A stretch of 64,000 nt of DNA, taken from Prorocentrum cordatum. Its lineage: Eukaryota; Sar; Dinophyceae; Prorocentrales; Prorocentraceae. Where the stretch lies: NCBI GenBank assembly GCA_963575745.1, contig CAUYUJ010007447.1:422501-486500 (forward strand), written 5' to 3'. Within the stretch, counting starts at the first letter, position 1, and the number at the start of each line of letters is the position of its first letter. The translations under genes were made by a program, and so were the position numbers. The notes under the pieces were generated by a model. That model was not told the DNA's origin and ran no database searches. It saw only the letters and a program-made list of their open reading frames with translations. Of the stretch, positions 1 to 8,435 are shown in pieces.

Positions 1-870
1 AAACCATTGGGTTCTTAAGAATTTTACCACCGCGCATCATAAAATCACACGAATCGCACCGTAGGTCCTCGAAAAACAGCTGCACGACTTTTCAAAATTT
101 CCACCCGCGCGCGCTGTCCGAATCCTAAAAAAAAACAATGGTTTCCCAACATTTATGTTACATGAGCTCGCGCGAGCTACTTTCGCACGCTCTTGCAACG
201 GCGAGTGGATGTATGCCGGCCTTCGCAGGATCTTGGATCGACTTCGTATTCGCGTTCACGCCGAGGTCGTATCGGGGCTTTCGTATAGGGCCTTGATGAG
301 CTTGGACGTATTCATCGCCATTCACGCGCCATCCATGGGGTATGAGCCGCAGGGTATGGCACTGTGGGTTGCCGCGGGCGAGCCCGGGGTATACCCGACA
401 CAGGACCAATGGTGGCACCAGGACGTATACCGACCGTGGGGCCAGTCGCCGCATGGGAATCTAATGGACTACCGACTGGACCTCGGTATCACGGTGCAGG
501 TCCCGGGCGTCTTGGCGGTATTTCCTCTCGCAGCCACGGGCCCGGCATCCGCGAGCAGGCGTATGAGCATCGTGCTCGGACACATCCCTGATGTCGCCAT
601 TGCGACGCGTATGGCCTCCGTGCTGCCACCTGTCCAGCCTCAGGTATCGCCGCGGATTGGCGCCATCACGGACGGGACCCAGGAGGAGGAGCCTTCGCGT
701 CTGTAGGCTGTATGCCGTTGGCCGCTCATGACAGTATGAGTGCCGTTCCGTATGCCGCATGCCCTTGGCCGCTCATGACAGTATGAGTGCGCTCTGGCAG
801 TATGCTCCCTGTTCCCCCGCCGGCACTGTTCGCCGAGGCTGGGCGATAGAAAAAGAAAGTATGGCAGCAT
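1..870. other. unassigned sequence with a weak open frame
   Basis: No recognised gene. A 183-codon frame with an ATG start runs from 155 to 706 on the + strand, but other frames on both strands are also open here and the protein matches no family I know. GTAT-type words recur at irregular 15-60 base spacing, which suggests a degenerate repeat rather than a gene. Confidence 0.25.
718..790. repeat. tandem duplication containing a small hairpin
   Basis: A 26-bp sequence starting TTGGCCGCTCATGACAG occurs at 718-743 and again at 765-790 (period 47). Each copy contains the inverted pair CTCAT...ATGAG, so each can fold into a short stem. Confidence 0.8.
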
Positions 871-1075
871 CGCGACAACCATCGGGACAACCATCGGGAC
901 AACCATCCGAACAACCATCGGGACAACCAGCGGGACAATCATGTGGACAACGATCGGGACAACCATAACCATCAGGACAACTATCGGGACAACCATGGGG
1001 ACGACGATCGGGACAACCACGATCATCAGGACAACCATCGGGACAACCATCGAGACAACCATCGGGAAAACCATA
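871..1075. repeat. 12-bp minisatellite GGGACAACCATC
   Basis: About 17 head-to-tail copies of a 12-bp unit (GGGACAACCATC with variants such as GGGACAACCAGC and AGGACAACTATC). The open frames over it on both strands are products of the repeat. Confidence 0.9.
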
Positions 1076-1090
1076 TCGTCTCTCTCTCTC

Positions 1091-1600
1091 TTGTGTATTC
1101 CCACATCCCTCAGGAATTTGCCCTAAAGATGTGATCAACCATCTTGTGCGTACGTACCATGATCATGTGTACCATGTACCCTACGGGTCATATGCAACTG
1201 ATGCCTTTGCGTATTCCCACTTCGGCACAGGAATTTGATGAAAAAATGTGACGAACTCCTCTCTCTCTGTCTCTCTCTCTCTTGTCTCTCTCTCTCCCGC
1301 TCTCTTCCTCTGTCTCGCCTTCTCTCTCTCAGTGTCTGTACCATGTCTAGCACTGGTAACAAAGGTATTTGTGTATCCCCACATCCGCCCAGGAATTCCA
1401 CAAATGTGACCAACTATCTTGCGAGTACGTATCATCTCATGTGTGTCGTGCACACTATCAAATGTAACAGAGTTGTGTATTCCCATCATCCCAGGAACTT
1501 GACCCAAAAATGTGACCAACTCCGCTCTCTCTGTCTCTCTCTCTGTCTGCTCTCTGTCTCTCTCTCTGTCTCTCTGTATTATGTATGGTATGGCACAATT
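1091..1600. repeat. interspersed tandem units with (TC)n tracts
   Basis: Four diverged units begin with GTGTATTCCCACATCC-like sequence followed by CAGGAATTTG and AAATGTGACCAAC (about 1093, 1208, 1370 and 1474). They alternate with TC/TCTG-rich tracts. No gene is supported. Confidence 0.75.
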
Positions 1601-1867
1601 GCACCATGCTGGGCACATGCGCGCCCCGAATAAGTGACCAAGTTCTGTGGGTGTGTACCCCACGCCAGTGTAGTAGCCACGGTCGTCCGCACGCCACGAA
1701 GTGAAGTGTCCCAACGTCATAGGGCGGGAAGCTGGGTTTGGGTGGTCGCGAAGAGTCGTTTGGATATTTGGTAGAGCTTGTAATGCCCCCCCACGAAGTG
1801 GGGGTATTGCCTGGTGTCGTATGAAAACCCTGGCACTGGGGAGAACACCACGCGTTCGGGTAAAATG

Positions 1868-1868
<1 letters not shown>

Positions 1869-1911
<43 letters not shown>

Positions 1912-1912
1912 G
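1869..1912. repeat. (TTG)n microsatellite
   Basis: Uninterrupted TTG/GTT triplets, about 14 copies, followed by diverged copies to about 1930. Confidence 0.95.
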
Positions 1913-2084
1913 GTTGCGGTTGTTGCATTTTCGTTTCTAAAGAAGAGTTGTTGTTGATCACCCCCTCCTGTAACCATTGTATTTCTTTGATGAATGTGCT
2001 TCTCCCGGGGCTCGCACCCTGTTTCTCAAAGGGAAAGTGGGGGGTCGCCAAATTGCTCCCCTGGCCACCAGTTTCAGAGCGCCC

Positions 2085-2395
2085 GGGGCGGCCGAAGAGG
2101 TCCCCGAGATCGCTCCAAGATGGCCCAATAGGCGCCCAAGAGGGCCCCAAGACGAGCACAGGACGGCCCAAGAGGGGCCCAAGACAGCCTCGAGACGCTC
2201 CAAAAGGCCTCCCGGAGGGGCTCCAGACGACCCAAGAGGACCCCAAGACAGCCCAGCTGGGCCCCCAGACCGCCCCAGAACAGCCCCAAGAGGCCCTCAA
2301 GATTGCCCTAAGGGACCAAGACGGCCCCAGAGGGCCCCAAGACTGCCCAGGAGGTCCCAAAGAGTTTGAAAACGGCCTCAAGAGACCCTAAGAGG
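2085..2395 (+). repeat. GGCCCCAAGA-type degenerate repeat
   Basis: The word GCCCCAAGA or GGCCCAAGA recurs every 15-30 bases among GGCC-rich filler. It reads as Pro/Arg/Gly-rich frames in several phases, none convincing. The same style is found at 2745-3060 and 55430-56030 on this strand, and at 59090-59600 on the other strand. Confidence 0.75.
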
Positions 2396-2419
2396 TCCCA
2401 CTCGGGAGGCTGCATTAGT

Positions 2420-2690
2420 ACGGCGACAGTCAGAAGTTCTGACTGTCCCCAACACATCATTTTGAATATGTCTGTTTGTAAGGAAACTACTTCGAATTAT
2501 AGTTATACTAACAATCACATTAGGAATACTACTACGAGCCAGAATGCGGAATAATCATACGACAACTTGTAGTAACAGTAATGCAAACCTTACTACTGAT
2601 ACCATTAACGTTAATAGTACTATCACGCATATTCATACTACTAAGACGCATTATAACATTATTCATGTGCACACAACTGGTGTCAGGGCA
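2420..2690. other. AT-rich island without a gene
   Basis: About 270 bases rich in ACTACT, AATAT and CATTA words, strikingly AT-rich compared with both GC-rich neighbours. No long frame or RNA gene is visible. It separates two blocks of the GGCCCCAAGA repeat. Confidence 0.6.
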
Positions 2691-2744
2691 ACACACTTTT
2701 CCCAAATTCCCCCCAGCCCCAATTTGGCTCTGCGGGGTCCTGGG

Positions 2745-3060
2745 GCCGAGCCCGCGCTTGGGGCCCAGTATCGTCCCCGAGGGCGATCAGACGGCCGTCG
2801 ACGCAGATCAAGATGGCCCGGAGGGGTCTCAGGCAGCTCACGAAGCGTCTCAAAGGGCCCAAGGGGCATCCAATATTGCTCAAGAGGGCTCCAAGATGGC
2901 CCCCAAGGGCGCTCCGAGAAGCCACGCACTTCCTCAGGGAAGTGCGCTTTGCTAGCATATTTGCTGTTCTGGTCTTCTGCCCAATACCACCCCACAGCCC
3001 CCCAAGTCGGCCCAAGAGGCCCCCAAGAAGGCCCTAGGATGGCCCAAGAGGGTCCCAGAT
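2745..3060 (+). repeat. GGCCCCAAGA-type degenerate repeat, second block
   Basis: Same GGCCCAAGAGG / GCCCCCAAG style of repeated words as at 2085-2395. The block is interrupted around 2940-2990 by non-repeat sequence. Confidence 0.7.
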
Positions 3061-4160
3061 GTACACCCACACATGTCAACCCCTCTCATCTCGCAGCGTG
3101 GTCCGCAGCGCACGCCAGCTTGCTGCTGGGGCGCTCAGGCGTTCTCATATGGTGGCGGGCCTTCGGAGAAGGCTCAGACCAGATGCATGTTGAGCCTTCT
3201 GAGAGGGCCCGCCCTCTCTGCCTTAACCTGGGCGCGTCGCCAATTTCTGGCCCTCCGCTTCCGTACGGGTGCACTTTGTATTGCCACATCTTGGGGTGCT
3301 CATCCCGCTCTGGGTCTCCTCGACACCGCAGACCGCACATGCTCTCCCACTTCCTCCTACTGCTCGCCCTCCGTCTCACCCCTCCTCTCGGGAGGCAACT
3401 CCTGGCAGATCAGGTTCAGCTTTGGCGCTTGTACATATGTGGACGAAGACCGACCTAGTCCAGCATGAGCCCGCGCGAGTCCGGATTCATCCCGCTCGGT
3501 CCGGCTTCGTCCCCAGGCTTAATCCGGCCCGATCCGGCATCGTGGCCCCCTAATTGGGCCCACTCGGTCCTCAACCGTTTCCACGAAGAGTTCCCATCTG
3601 TTGCTTCCTAACTCTTTTTCCTCCCCCTCCTCCTCCTCCTCCTCCTCCTCCTCCTCCTCCTCCTCCTCTTCCTCTTAGTCGGCATTCGGAGCTCGAGATC
3701 GCGATCGACGATACAGAGTATCGGAGACTCACTCCAGCGACTTGCCACCATGGGGCCCCAAGCGCTACAATGTGTTGGCAGGGGGTGGTTGGGGCCCTGA
3801 CATCCGCATACTGCACGTTTCCGCCCAGGACATGTTTTGCAATGTGCCAGTTATCATCTCATCCGATGCTTGTGTGAGCTTTGCTAGGGAGACAGCTTCC
3901 GCCAAAATAATGATGCGAAAAGATGTACCCATGTCACGCACGCATAGAAGCAGAGTTTGCCTTTGAACTCAGCAGGGCTTGAGGGCGCAAGCCCGACTGG
4001 TCTGGCTGATATCCGGGGGCGGGCTCTGGACACAACAAGGCAGGAGGGTGCAAACCCGAATTCTCTGGCTGTTTCTCCAGGGCAGGGGTGGGGGGGAGTT
4101 GGAAACAGAAAAAGAGGCAGATAATAAGTACGAGGGTATCATCACTTATCAAATGGATGA
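3061..4160. other. unassigned sequence with a (TCC)n tract
   Basis: No recognised gene. It contains (TCC)n at about 3620-3677 and repeated TCCGGC/CCGGATT words at 3475-3545. It also holds a loosely repeated AGGGCGCAAGCCCGACTGG / AGGGTGCAAACCCGAATTC pair near 3980 and 4045. Confidence 0.5.
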
Positions 4161-4499
4161 ATGGATATTCGTTGGTCCAGGGACACATTCGTTTGCAAGG
4201 CGTCGTGCTGCGCTCGACGAGGTAAAACATGCATGATGCTGTCATATGGTGTCATAACAGAAACACTGGAAGAGGACATTTCTTGCGCGGCGGCCGCAAA
4301 GCTCAATGGCAAGTATACGAATCTGTCAAAAAGGCCAGGGTTGACGAGGACACATAATATTGCACTCGAGCAGATTTTCAATGACCTATCGGACGCCTTT
4401 GGGGAGCTCAGAAGAAAAGGGTGGAGTGAACATGACATTGAGTTTGATGACCTATTGGAAGCTCGGGAAGAGACCATGGATATTTGGTTGTTCGGCTGA
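4161..4499 (+). CDS. hypothetical protein or exon fragment
   Basis: A 112-codon frame with less extreme GC and a more ordinary amino-acid mix than its surroundings. The latter half is acidic and amphipathic, ending in an EFDDLLE-like stretch. I recognise no family. It may be one exon of a larger gene, a pseudogene piece, or chance. The nearest neighbours are repeats, so no operon-like or intron context helps. The ATG is the first in the frame. Confidence 0.25.
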   Translation: MDIRWSRDTFVCKASCCARRGKTCMMLSYGVITETLEEDISCAAAAKLNGKYTNLSKRPGLTRTHNIALEQIFNDLSDAFGELRRKGWSEHDIEFDDLLEAREETMDIWLFG

Positions 4500-4593
4500 A
4501 CATGCCCTGATGACATGTTGCCACCACCAACCGGCACGCATTTGGCGCGCCGCACAATAGTCTGGTGGGAGAGCGAGTGAGTGCTATCGAGAG

Positions 4594-4775
4594 TCAGCGC
4601 TCCACTTCGGGTCGCTTCGCCCGCCCCCCGTCCTGGGCGCCCCCCCTTCTTGCGGCGGGGGGGGGACGCAGTTCCCCCGCCCCTCCTGCCTTTCCTCCTC
4701 CCCCTTTCCACTCTTTCCCGCCTTCCCCCTCCTCTCCCTCCTCTTCCCCGCCTTCCCGTGTGTGAGGGGTGTCAG
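4594..4775. repeat. pyrimidine-rich low-complexity tract
   Basis: CCTCC/TTCCC/CCCGCC-rich sequence. The frames on both strands are Pro/Ser or Gly/Arg/Glu low-complexity artefacts. Confidence 0.7.
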
Positions 4776-4898
4776 CAAATAAAACTTGGGACATAATGCA
4801 GCCAGGCACGATAGCTTGCACCACGTAGCTTGCGCCAGCTGGGTATAGGAGTCAACAGCAGTGTAGCTTAGCTTAGCAGTGTGTGCGGCTCTCAGGGG

Positions 4899-4976
4899 AA
4901 TGCGGTGCGACCCTACGCCTGCATGAACCTGGGAGCGGGGATCAATCCAAATGCGGTGCGACACCACGCCTGCATG
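4899..4976. repeat. short direct duplication
   Basis: AATGCGGTGCGAC followed by ACGCCTGCATG occurs at about 4899-4925 and about 4949-4976 (period 50), with two substitutions. Confidence 0.75.
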
Positions 4977-4998
4977 CGAATTGGTACCCTGCGTAACT

Positions 4999-5020
4999 TT
5001 CGTAGGCACTTAGGCTCAAG
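4999..5020 (+). other. degenerate dinoflagellate spliced-leader relic
   Basis: Matches 17 of the 21 fixed positions of the dinoflagellate spliced leader, ending in the exact 3' octamer GGCTCAAG. The likely meaning is that a trans-spliced mRNA was reverse-transcribed and inserted here. An 82-codon frame begins 40 bases downstream. The match is imperfect, so chance remains possible. Confidence 0.5.
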
Positions 5021-5060
5021 ACGGGTGGAAGGAAAAAACCTAAACCCCCTACATCCTCGC

Positions 5061-5309
5061 ATGGTGGCCCCGGGTGGCCGCACCAAGCGTGGCGGCCGCA
5101 GCCTGGCCGTGATAATCTCTTCTTGGGGGCTGCGGCTTGCCGAGGCGGCCGATTACCTTCTGAGAGCGGCCCTCGGGGTCCAACCGAGGCCCCACTGGGG
5201 CCCTTTCTGGCTTCTTCTGGCATCACGGGCCGAGCTGGAGAACTACCTGGCTGCCGTCGCCGAGAGCTGTCCGGAGAGCGACGTGGAGTCCGAGATCAGC
5301 GATGAATGA
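5061..5309 (+). CDS. hypothetical small protein behind a spliced-leader relic
   Basis: An 82-codon frame starting at the first in-frame ATG after the relic at 4999-5020. Residues 1-15 are basic (GGRTKRGGR). The middle is hydrophobic and amphipathic with Trp and Leu-rich stretches (about 18-60). The C-terminus is strongly acidic (ESDVESEISDE). No family recognised. The frame is also open upstream of this ATG. If the relic is genuine, this is a processed, intron-less retrocopy whose parent gene lies elsewhere. I cannot tell whether it is expressed. Confidence 0.35.
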   Translation: MVAPGGRTKRGGRSLAVIISSWGLRLAEAADYLLRAALGVQPRPHWGPFWLLLASRAELENYLAAVAESCPESDVESEISDE

Positions 5310-5712
5310 TCATATGATGCATGCGCACCCGCTGGTGGACCAGCATCCGCTGGTACCCACAAGCTTCCCCGCCGCCCCCCTCGCCATGCGGGATAAGAGC
5401 CCGTTGCACAAAGCGGGCCTGAGCACAAATTGCTCTCAGAAGGTGCAGAAACGTAGGGCCCCCACGAGCGGGGCGCGCGCACAGCCTGCGCCCTCCTCCC
5501 CCCTCCCCCTCCCGTGTCTCGTACTTCGGGCCACCCCCGCCGATGCAGCAGCCGCCCAAGCTCCTTGCGCGGCGCGCTGCAGGCAGCCCCTGGTTAATCC
5601 GTCGGGGTCCCTGAACCCATAGATTTTTCGCAGCTGGCCGAGCCAGTAGCAGGAGACTCACGGCCCCCAAGCGCCATTAACTTACCTTACCTCCTCTTGG
5701 TCCTCTTGGTCG
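5310..5712. other. no recognised gene
   Basis: GC-rich sequence with open frames in several phases on both strands. It contains a short duplicated phrase, CGCTGGTGGACC / CGCTGGTACCC, near 5330-5360. Nothing else can be supported. Confidence 0.4.
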
Positions 5713-5776
5713 TCTCTTCTCCTCCTCCTCCTCCTCCTCCTCCTCCTCCTCCTCCTCCTCCTCCTCCTCCTCCCCC
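5713..5776. repeat. (TCC)n microsatellite
   Basis: About 20 TCC/CTC triplets. Confidence 0.95.
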
Positions 5777-5883
5777 TCTTGGTATCACGTATCACATTTC
5801 ACATCTTGAGGCTTTGGCCAGCCTCCACTCCATGCCCCGACGGGAACGGGCGGGTTCCCCAGAGGAGAGCGCACGACACGGGA

Positions 5884-5930
5884 TTGTCGCTTCGCTTCGC
5901 TTTGCTTCGCTTCGCGTCGCTTCTTTTTGG
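5884..5930. repeat. TTCGC pentamer repeat
   Basis: CTTCGCTTCGCTTTGCTTCG-type repeat, about nine copies of a 5-bp unit with a few changes. Confidence 0.85.
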
Positions 5931-6003
5931 TCGTCTTTCCCTATCCCTTTCCTTTCGCTCCTCTCGAAGAAATAGCGGCATGAACATCAACTTGTGGAGC
6001 TCT

Positions 6004-6126
6004 GAGTGGATTTCTTGGACCTGCGCTGGACCCATCCCTGGGAGCGCGAAGCGCCAGCGCGCCAGGGGCGACGCCGGAGGCGCCGCCAGGTGGGCACATC
6101 GCCGATCCAAGAAATCCGCGCGGGAT
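6004..6126. repeat. foldback element, copy 1 (MITE-like)
   Basis: Left arm GTGGATTTCTTGGACC...GCTGG (about 6005-6032) pairs with right arm CACATCGCCGATCCAAGAAATCC (about 6094-6117) around a GC-rich centre containing GCGCCAGCGCGCCAGG. Similar foldbacks lie at 17123-17265 and 42371-42503, so this is a dispersed family. Confidence 0.75.
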
Positions 6127-6344
6127 TCCGAAAATCTATGGTTATGCAGTTGTTTTTGCTCCTCCATGCCTCTCGGTCGTCCCTTCTCCTCCCTTGCCTC
6201 TCCCTCCTCCCTCACCTGCTCCCGCTCCACTGTTCCGGTGCCCCTTCCCCCACCCGCGAGGAGCGCGCAGGAGGAGTGGCCTCGGGCTCGGCGGCCTGCT
6301 GCTCCGGCGCGAGAGCTCCCGCGGGGTGCGACTCGCGGGGATGG

Positions 6345-6690
6345 ACCGTGTTTGCATGCCTTCTTTGCACCACTTCGGTGCACTCCTCACACGTTTCGTG
6401 GCCCCACAGGGAGCTCCACCCGGGGGCCCCAGTGGCTACCGCACCATGACGGCGCACCTCTCCCACGTTTCGTGGCCTGTTCAAGGGCTCCACCTGAGGC
6501 TCCAGTGGCTGCGTTCGCGTGCCTTCTCCGCACCCGTTACGGCGCACCACTCACTCGTTTCGTGGCCGCATGGCTATTTGGGCGCATCTCTCACCCTTAC
6601 ACGGTTTGTGGTTCGTATGGGAGGCTCCGACTAAGGCCCAAGTGGCTGCGTTCGCATGCCTTCTCCACAGCGCTGAGGCGAGAACAAACA
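6345..6690 (+). repeat. diverged tandem repeat interrupted by element 1
   Basis: Roughly four units of about 85-110 bases share TGCATGCCTTCT..CAC, ACGTTTCGTGGCC and GGCTCCA..AGTGGCTGCG words. The last 20 bases (GCGCTGAGGCGAGAACAAAC) resemble the units on the other side of element 1 (for example GACGCTAAGGCGAGAACAAC near 14389). Element 1 therefore appears to have split a repeat unit. Confidence 0.65.
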
Positions 6691-6854
6691 GAGTCGAACA
6701 TGGCACATGTGAGTGGCACAAGCTGGAGGAACCCTGGTGGGTGGGTGGATTCGCAGATACTCATGATATGCTTCCAGTGCCAGTAGAACGCAGCAGACAC
6801 ATGTCTTGTACGTTGCCATTGTGGCCCAAGGTGTCAGGCGTTCTCCTCGAGAAC
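6691..6854 (+). repeat. element 1 split repeat A1 (left end)
   Basis: 164 bp matching 13946-14108 with one G/A substitution and a 1-bp indel (CCCAAGG here, CCCAGG in A2). It marks the 5' end of the element. It contains a spliced-leader-like sequence at 6809-6830. Confidence 0.93.
6809..6830 (+). other. spliced-leader-like sequence in A1 of element 1
   Basis: 17 of the 21 fixed positions of the dinoflagellate spliced leader match, including the run GCCATT and a CCCAAG 3' end. It ends 24 bases before the inner edge of A1 and 75 bases before the chosen gag ATG. The only indel between A1 and A2 falls at its 3' terminus. Confidence 0.45.
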
Positions 6855-6905
6855 GCAAGTGTCAGGAGCTGCCCCCCTGTCTACCTCGAACCGTCTGCAG
6901 CGCAG

Positions 6906-8285
6906 ATGGCCGAGGTAACCACCGTCGCGCTGCTCTTCGAGTGGGCCCAGCTCGACGGAGTAGCCTCAGCTTCTCTCATGGCAGCCCTTGGGCTACAGGA
7001 GAGCGACCATCCGCGGGTGCTCGCGAACGTGTCGGCTGAGGACTGGGACAGGGCCCTGGCAGCATGGCGAGTTGGGGAGGCCCCGGCAACCCCGGCTCAA
7101 AGATCCAAGGCGGTGGTGGCGAGGGGGGCTGCGGTGCCTCCACAGGCGCTGCCGGCACAGGCACCGTCGACACAGGTGCCGCCAGTGCAGACGGGCGCGG
7201 CCGCGGCGCCAGGTGCCGCCCTGGGCACCTTTGCGCTCAACACGGTGACGAATCAGGCTTCCGATGTCGTCATGAGGGTGCTCGACGGCGACGAGCTGAA
7301 GGTGGCGTACAGCAACTACAAGGTCATCTTCGGCATTCACCCTCCTCCGGAGGAGGAGCTCACGGCGGAGCAGCTCACTGCGATCAAGAAGATGCTCGAT
7401 GTTGATTTGGCCCCGTACATGGATTTCTCGGTGTGGGGCCCATTTGGGAACCGCATGGTTCGAAAGCTCAAGCTCCACGGCCATACATTCACCTCTGAGG
7501 GCACGTTCGTGCCTATCGAGGTTGCCGGCCCGCCGAGCTTCGACTTTTGGGCTCGGTCGTATCAGTGTCTGCGGACGGCGCTGATCTCCTGGAAGGCCGT
7601 CGACTTGGGCCGCCTTGACCTCTACGCCGGCATGGTGAAGCGCTACGTGACGCGCTATGGGCCCACTGTCTGGTTGCAGATCTACCAGGCGGAGGTGCGG
7701 TGCAGGAACGAGCGCATGGAGCGTGTGCGCAGACGCGGTGAAGAAGAGCGCGCAGCTGCACTTGGCGCAGGCGGCGCCCATCCCATGGACCCCATCAGGC
7801 CATGGAACTGGGTCTGGGGCGAGGTCCTCAAGGACGCGGACTTCTGGCGGGTTGAGCTGGAGGAGCCTGCTCTGTTGACCCTGAACCGGGCGATGGGCCA
7901 GGCTCCAGTCGGGGACGTGGCGGCGCCGAGCGCGCCCAAGCGCTTCCTCAACGTGGACGCGCCCGCGGCACCGCCCCAGAAGTTTGCCAAGGTGCACGAT
8001 GTGGACGGCAACGTGTTCCGGTCCAACCGGAAGGGCAAAAAGCTGTGCGAGGCCTTCAACCAGGGTTCGTGCCCTCACTCCCCGACGAGCGCGGTGTGCC
8101 CCAAGAACAGCGCGGAGGTGCACCAGTGCAGCCGGTGCCTGGAAACCACGCACGGGGAACATGCTTGCCGGAGGCAGGACTACCCTGCCCAGAAGATCCT
8201 CAAGGGCGGGGATAGCAAGGGCAAGGGAAAGGGTGGTTGGTACCAGGGCAAGGGCAAGTATCACAAGAGCCGCTGGCATTACTGA
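6906..8285 (+). CDS. gag: element 1 Gag with CCHC zinc knuckle
   Basis: Predicted nucleocapsid-type protein of 459 residues that would package element RNA. Residues about 70-110 are Ala/Pro/Gln-rich linker. The middle is a globular, Trp-containing region. The C-terminus has a CCCH-like cluster (about 381-405) followed by a retroviral-type knuckle with exact CX2CX4HX4C spacing (CSRCLETTHGEHAC), then a Gly/Lys tail rich in KGKGKGG that probably binds RNA. I chose the ATG at 6906 because it is the first after the A1 repeat that leads into the conserved part. The frame itself is open from 6519. The TGA at 8283-8285 is followed by the same frame open into pol, so a Gag-Pol fusion by readthrough is possible. 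Confidence 0.85.
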   Translation: MAEVTTVALLFEWAQLDGVASASLMAALGLQESDHPRVLANVSAEDWDRALAAWRVGEAPATPAQRSKAVVARGAAVPPQALPAQAPSTQVPPVQTGAAAAPGAALGTFALNTVTNQASDVVMRVLDGDELKVAYSNYKVIFGIHPPPEEELTAEQLTAIKKMLDVDLAPYMDFSVWGPFGNRMVRKLKLHGHTFTSEGTFVPIEVAGPPSFDFWARSYQCLRTALISWKAVDLGRLDLYAGMVKRYVTRYGPTVWLQIYQAEVRCRNERMERVRRRGEEERAAALGAGGAHPMDPIRPWNWVWGEVLKDADFWRVELEEPALLTLNRAMGQAPVGDVAAPSAPKRFLNVDAPAAPPQKFAKVHDVDGNVFRSNRKGKKLCEAFNQGSCPHSPTSAVCPKNSAEVHQCSRCLETTHGEHACRRQDYPAQKILKGGDSKGKGKGGWYQGKGKYHKSRWHY

Positions 8286-8435
8286 TCGCTGGACGGCGCG
8301 GCCGACGGCGGACCGGCAGCGGACGTTCAGAGTCACGTGAAGCAGGGTGCGGGCGTTGATGCCGCGATCTCTGCTGAGAACTCTCTGGGTGTCGAGGGCC
8401 TGGTCGGCAACGAGCCCGTCGTAGCTGAATTCAAG

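Noticed and set aside
6519-6905. Extending element 1 gag to the start of its open frame
   Set aside because: That would start outside the element, in host repeat, and run through A1. The ATG at 6906 is the first that leads into the conserved region.
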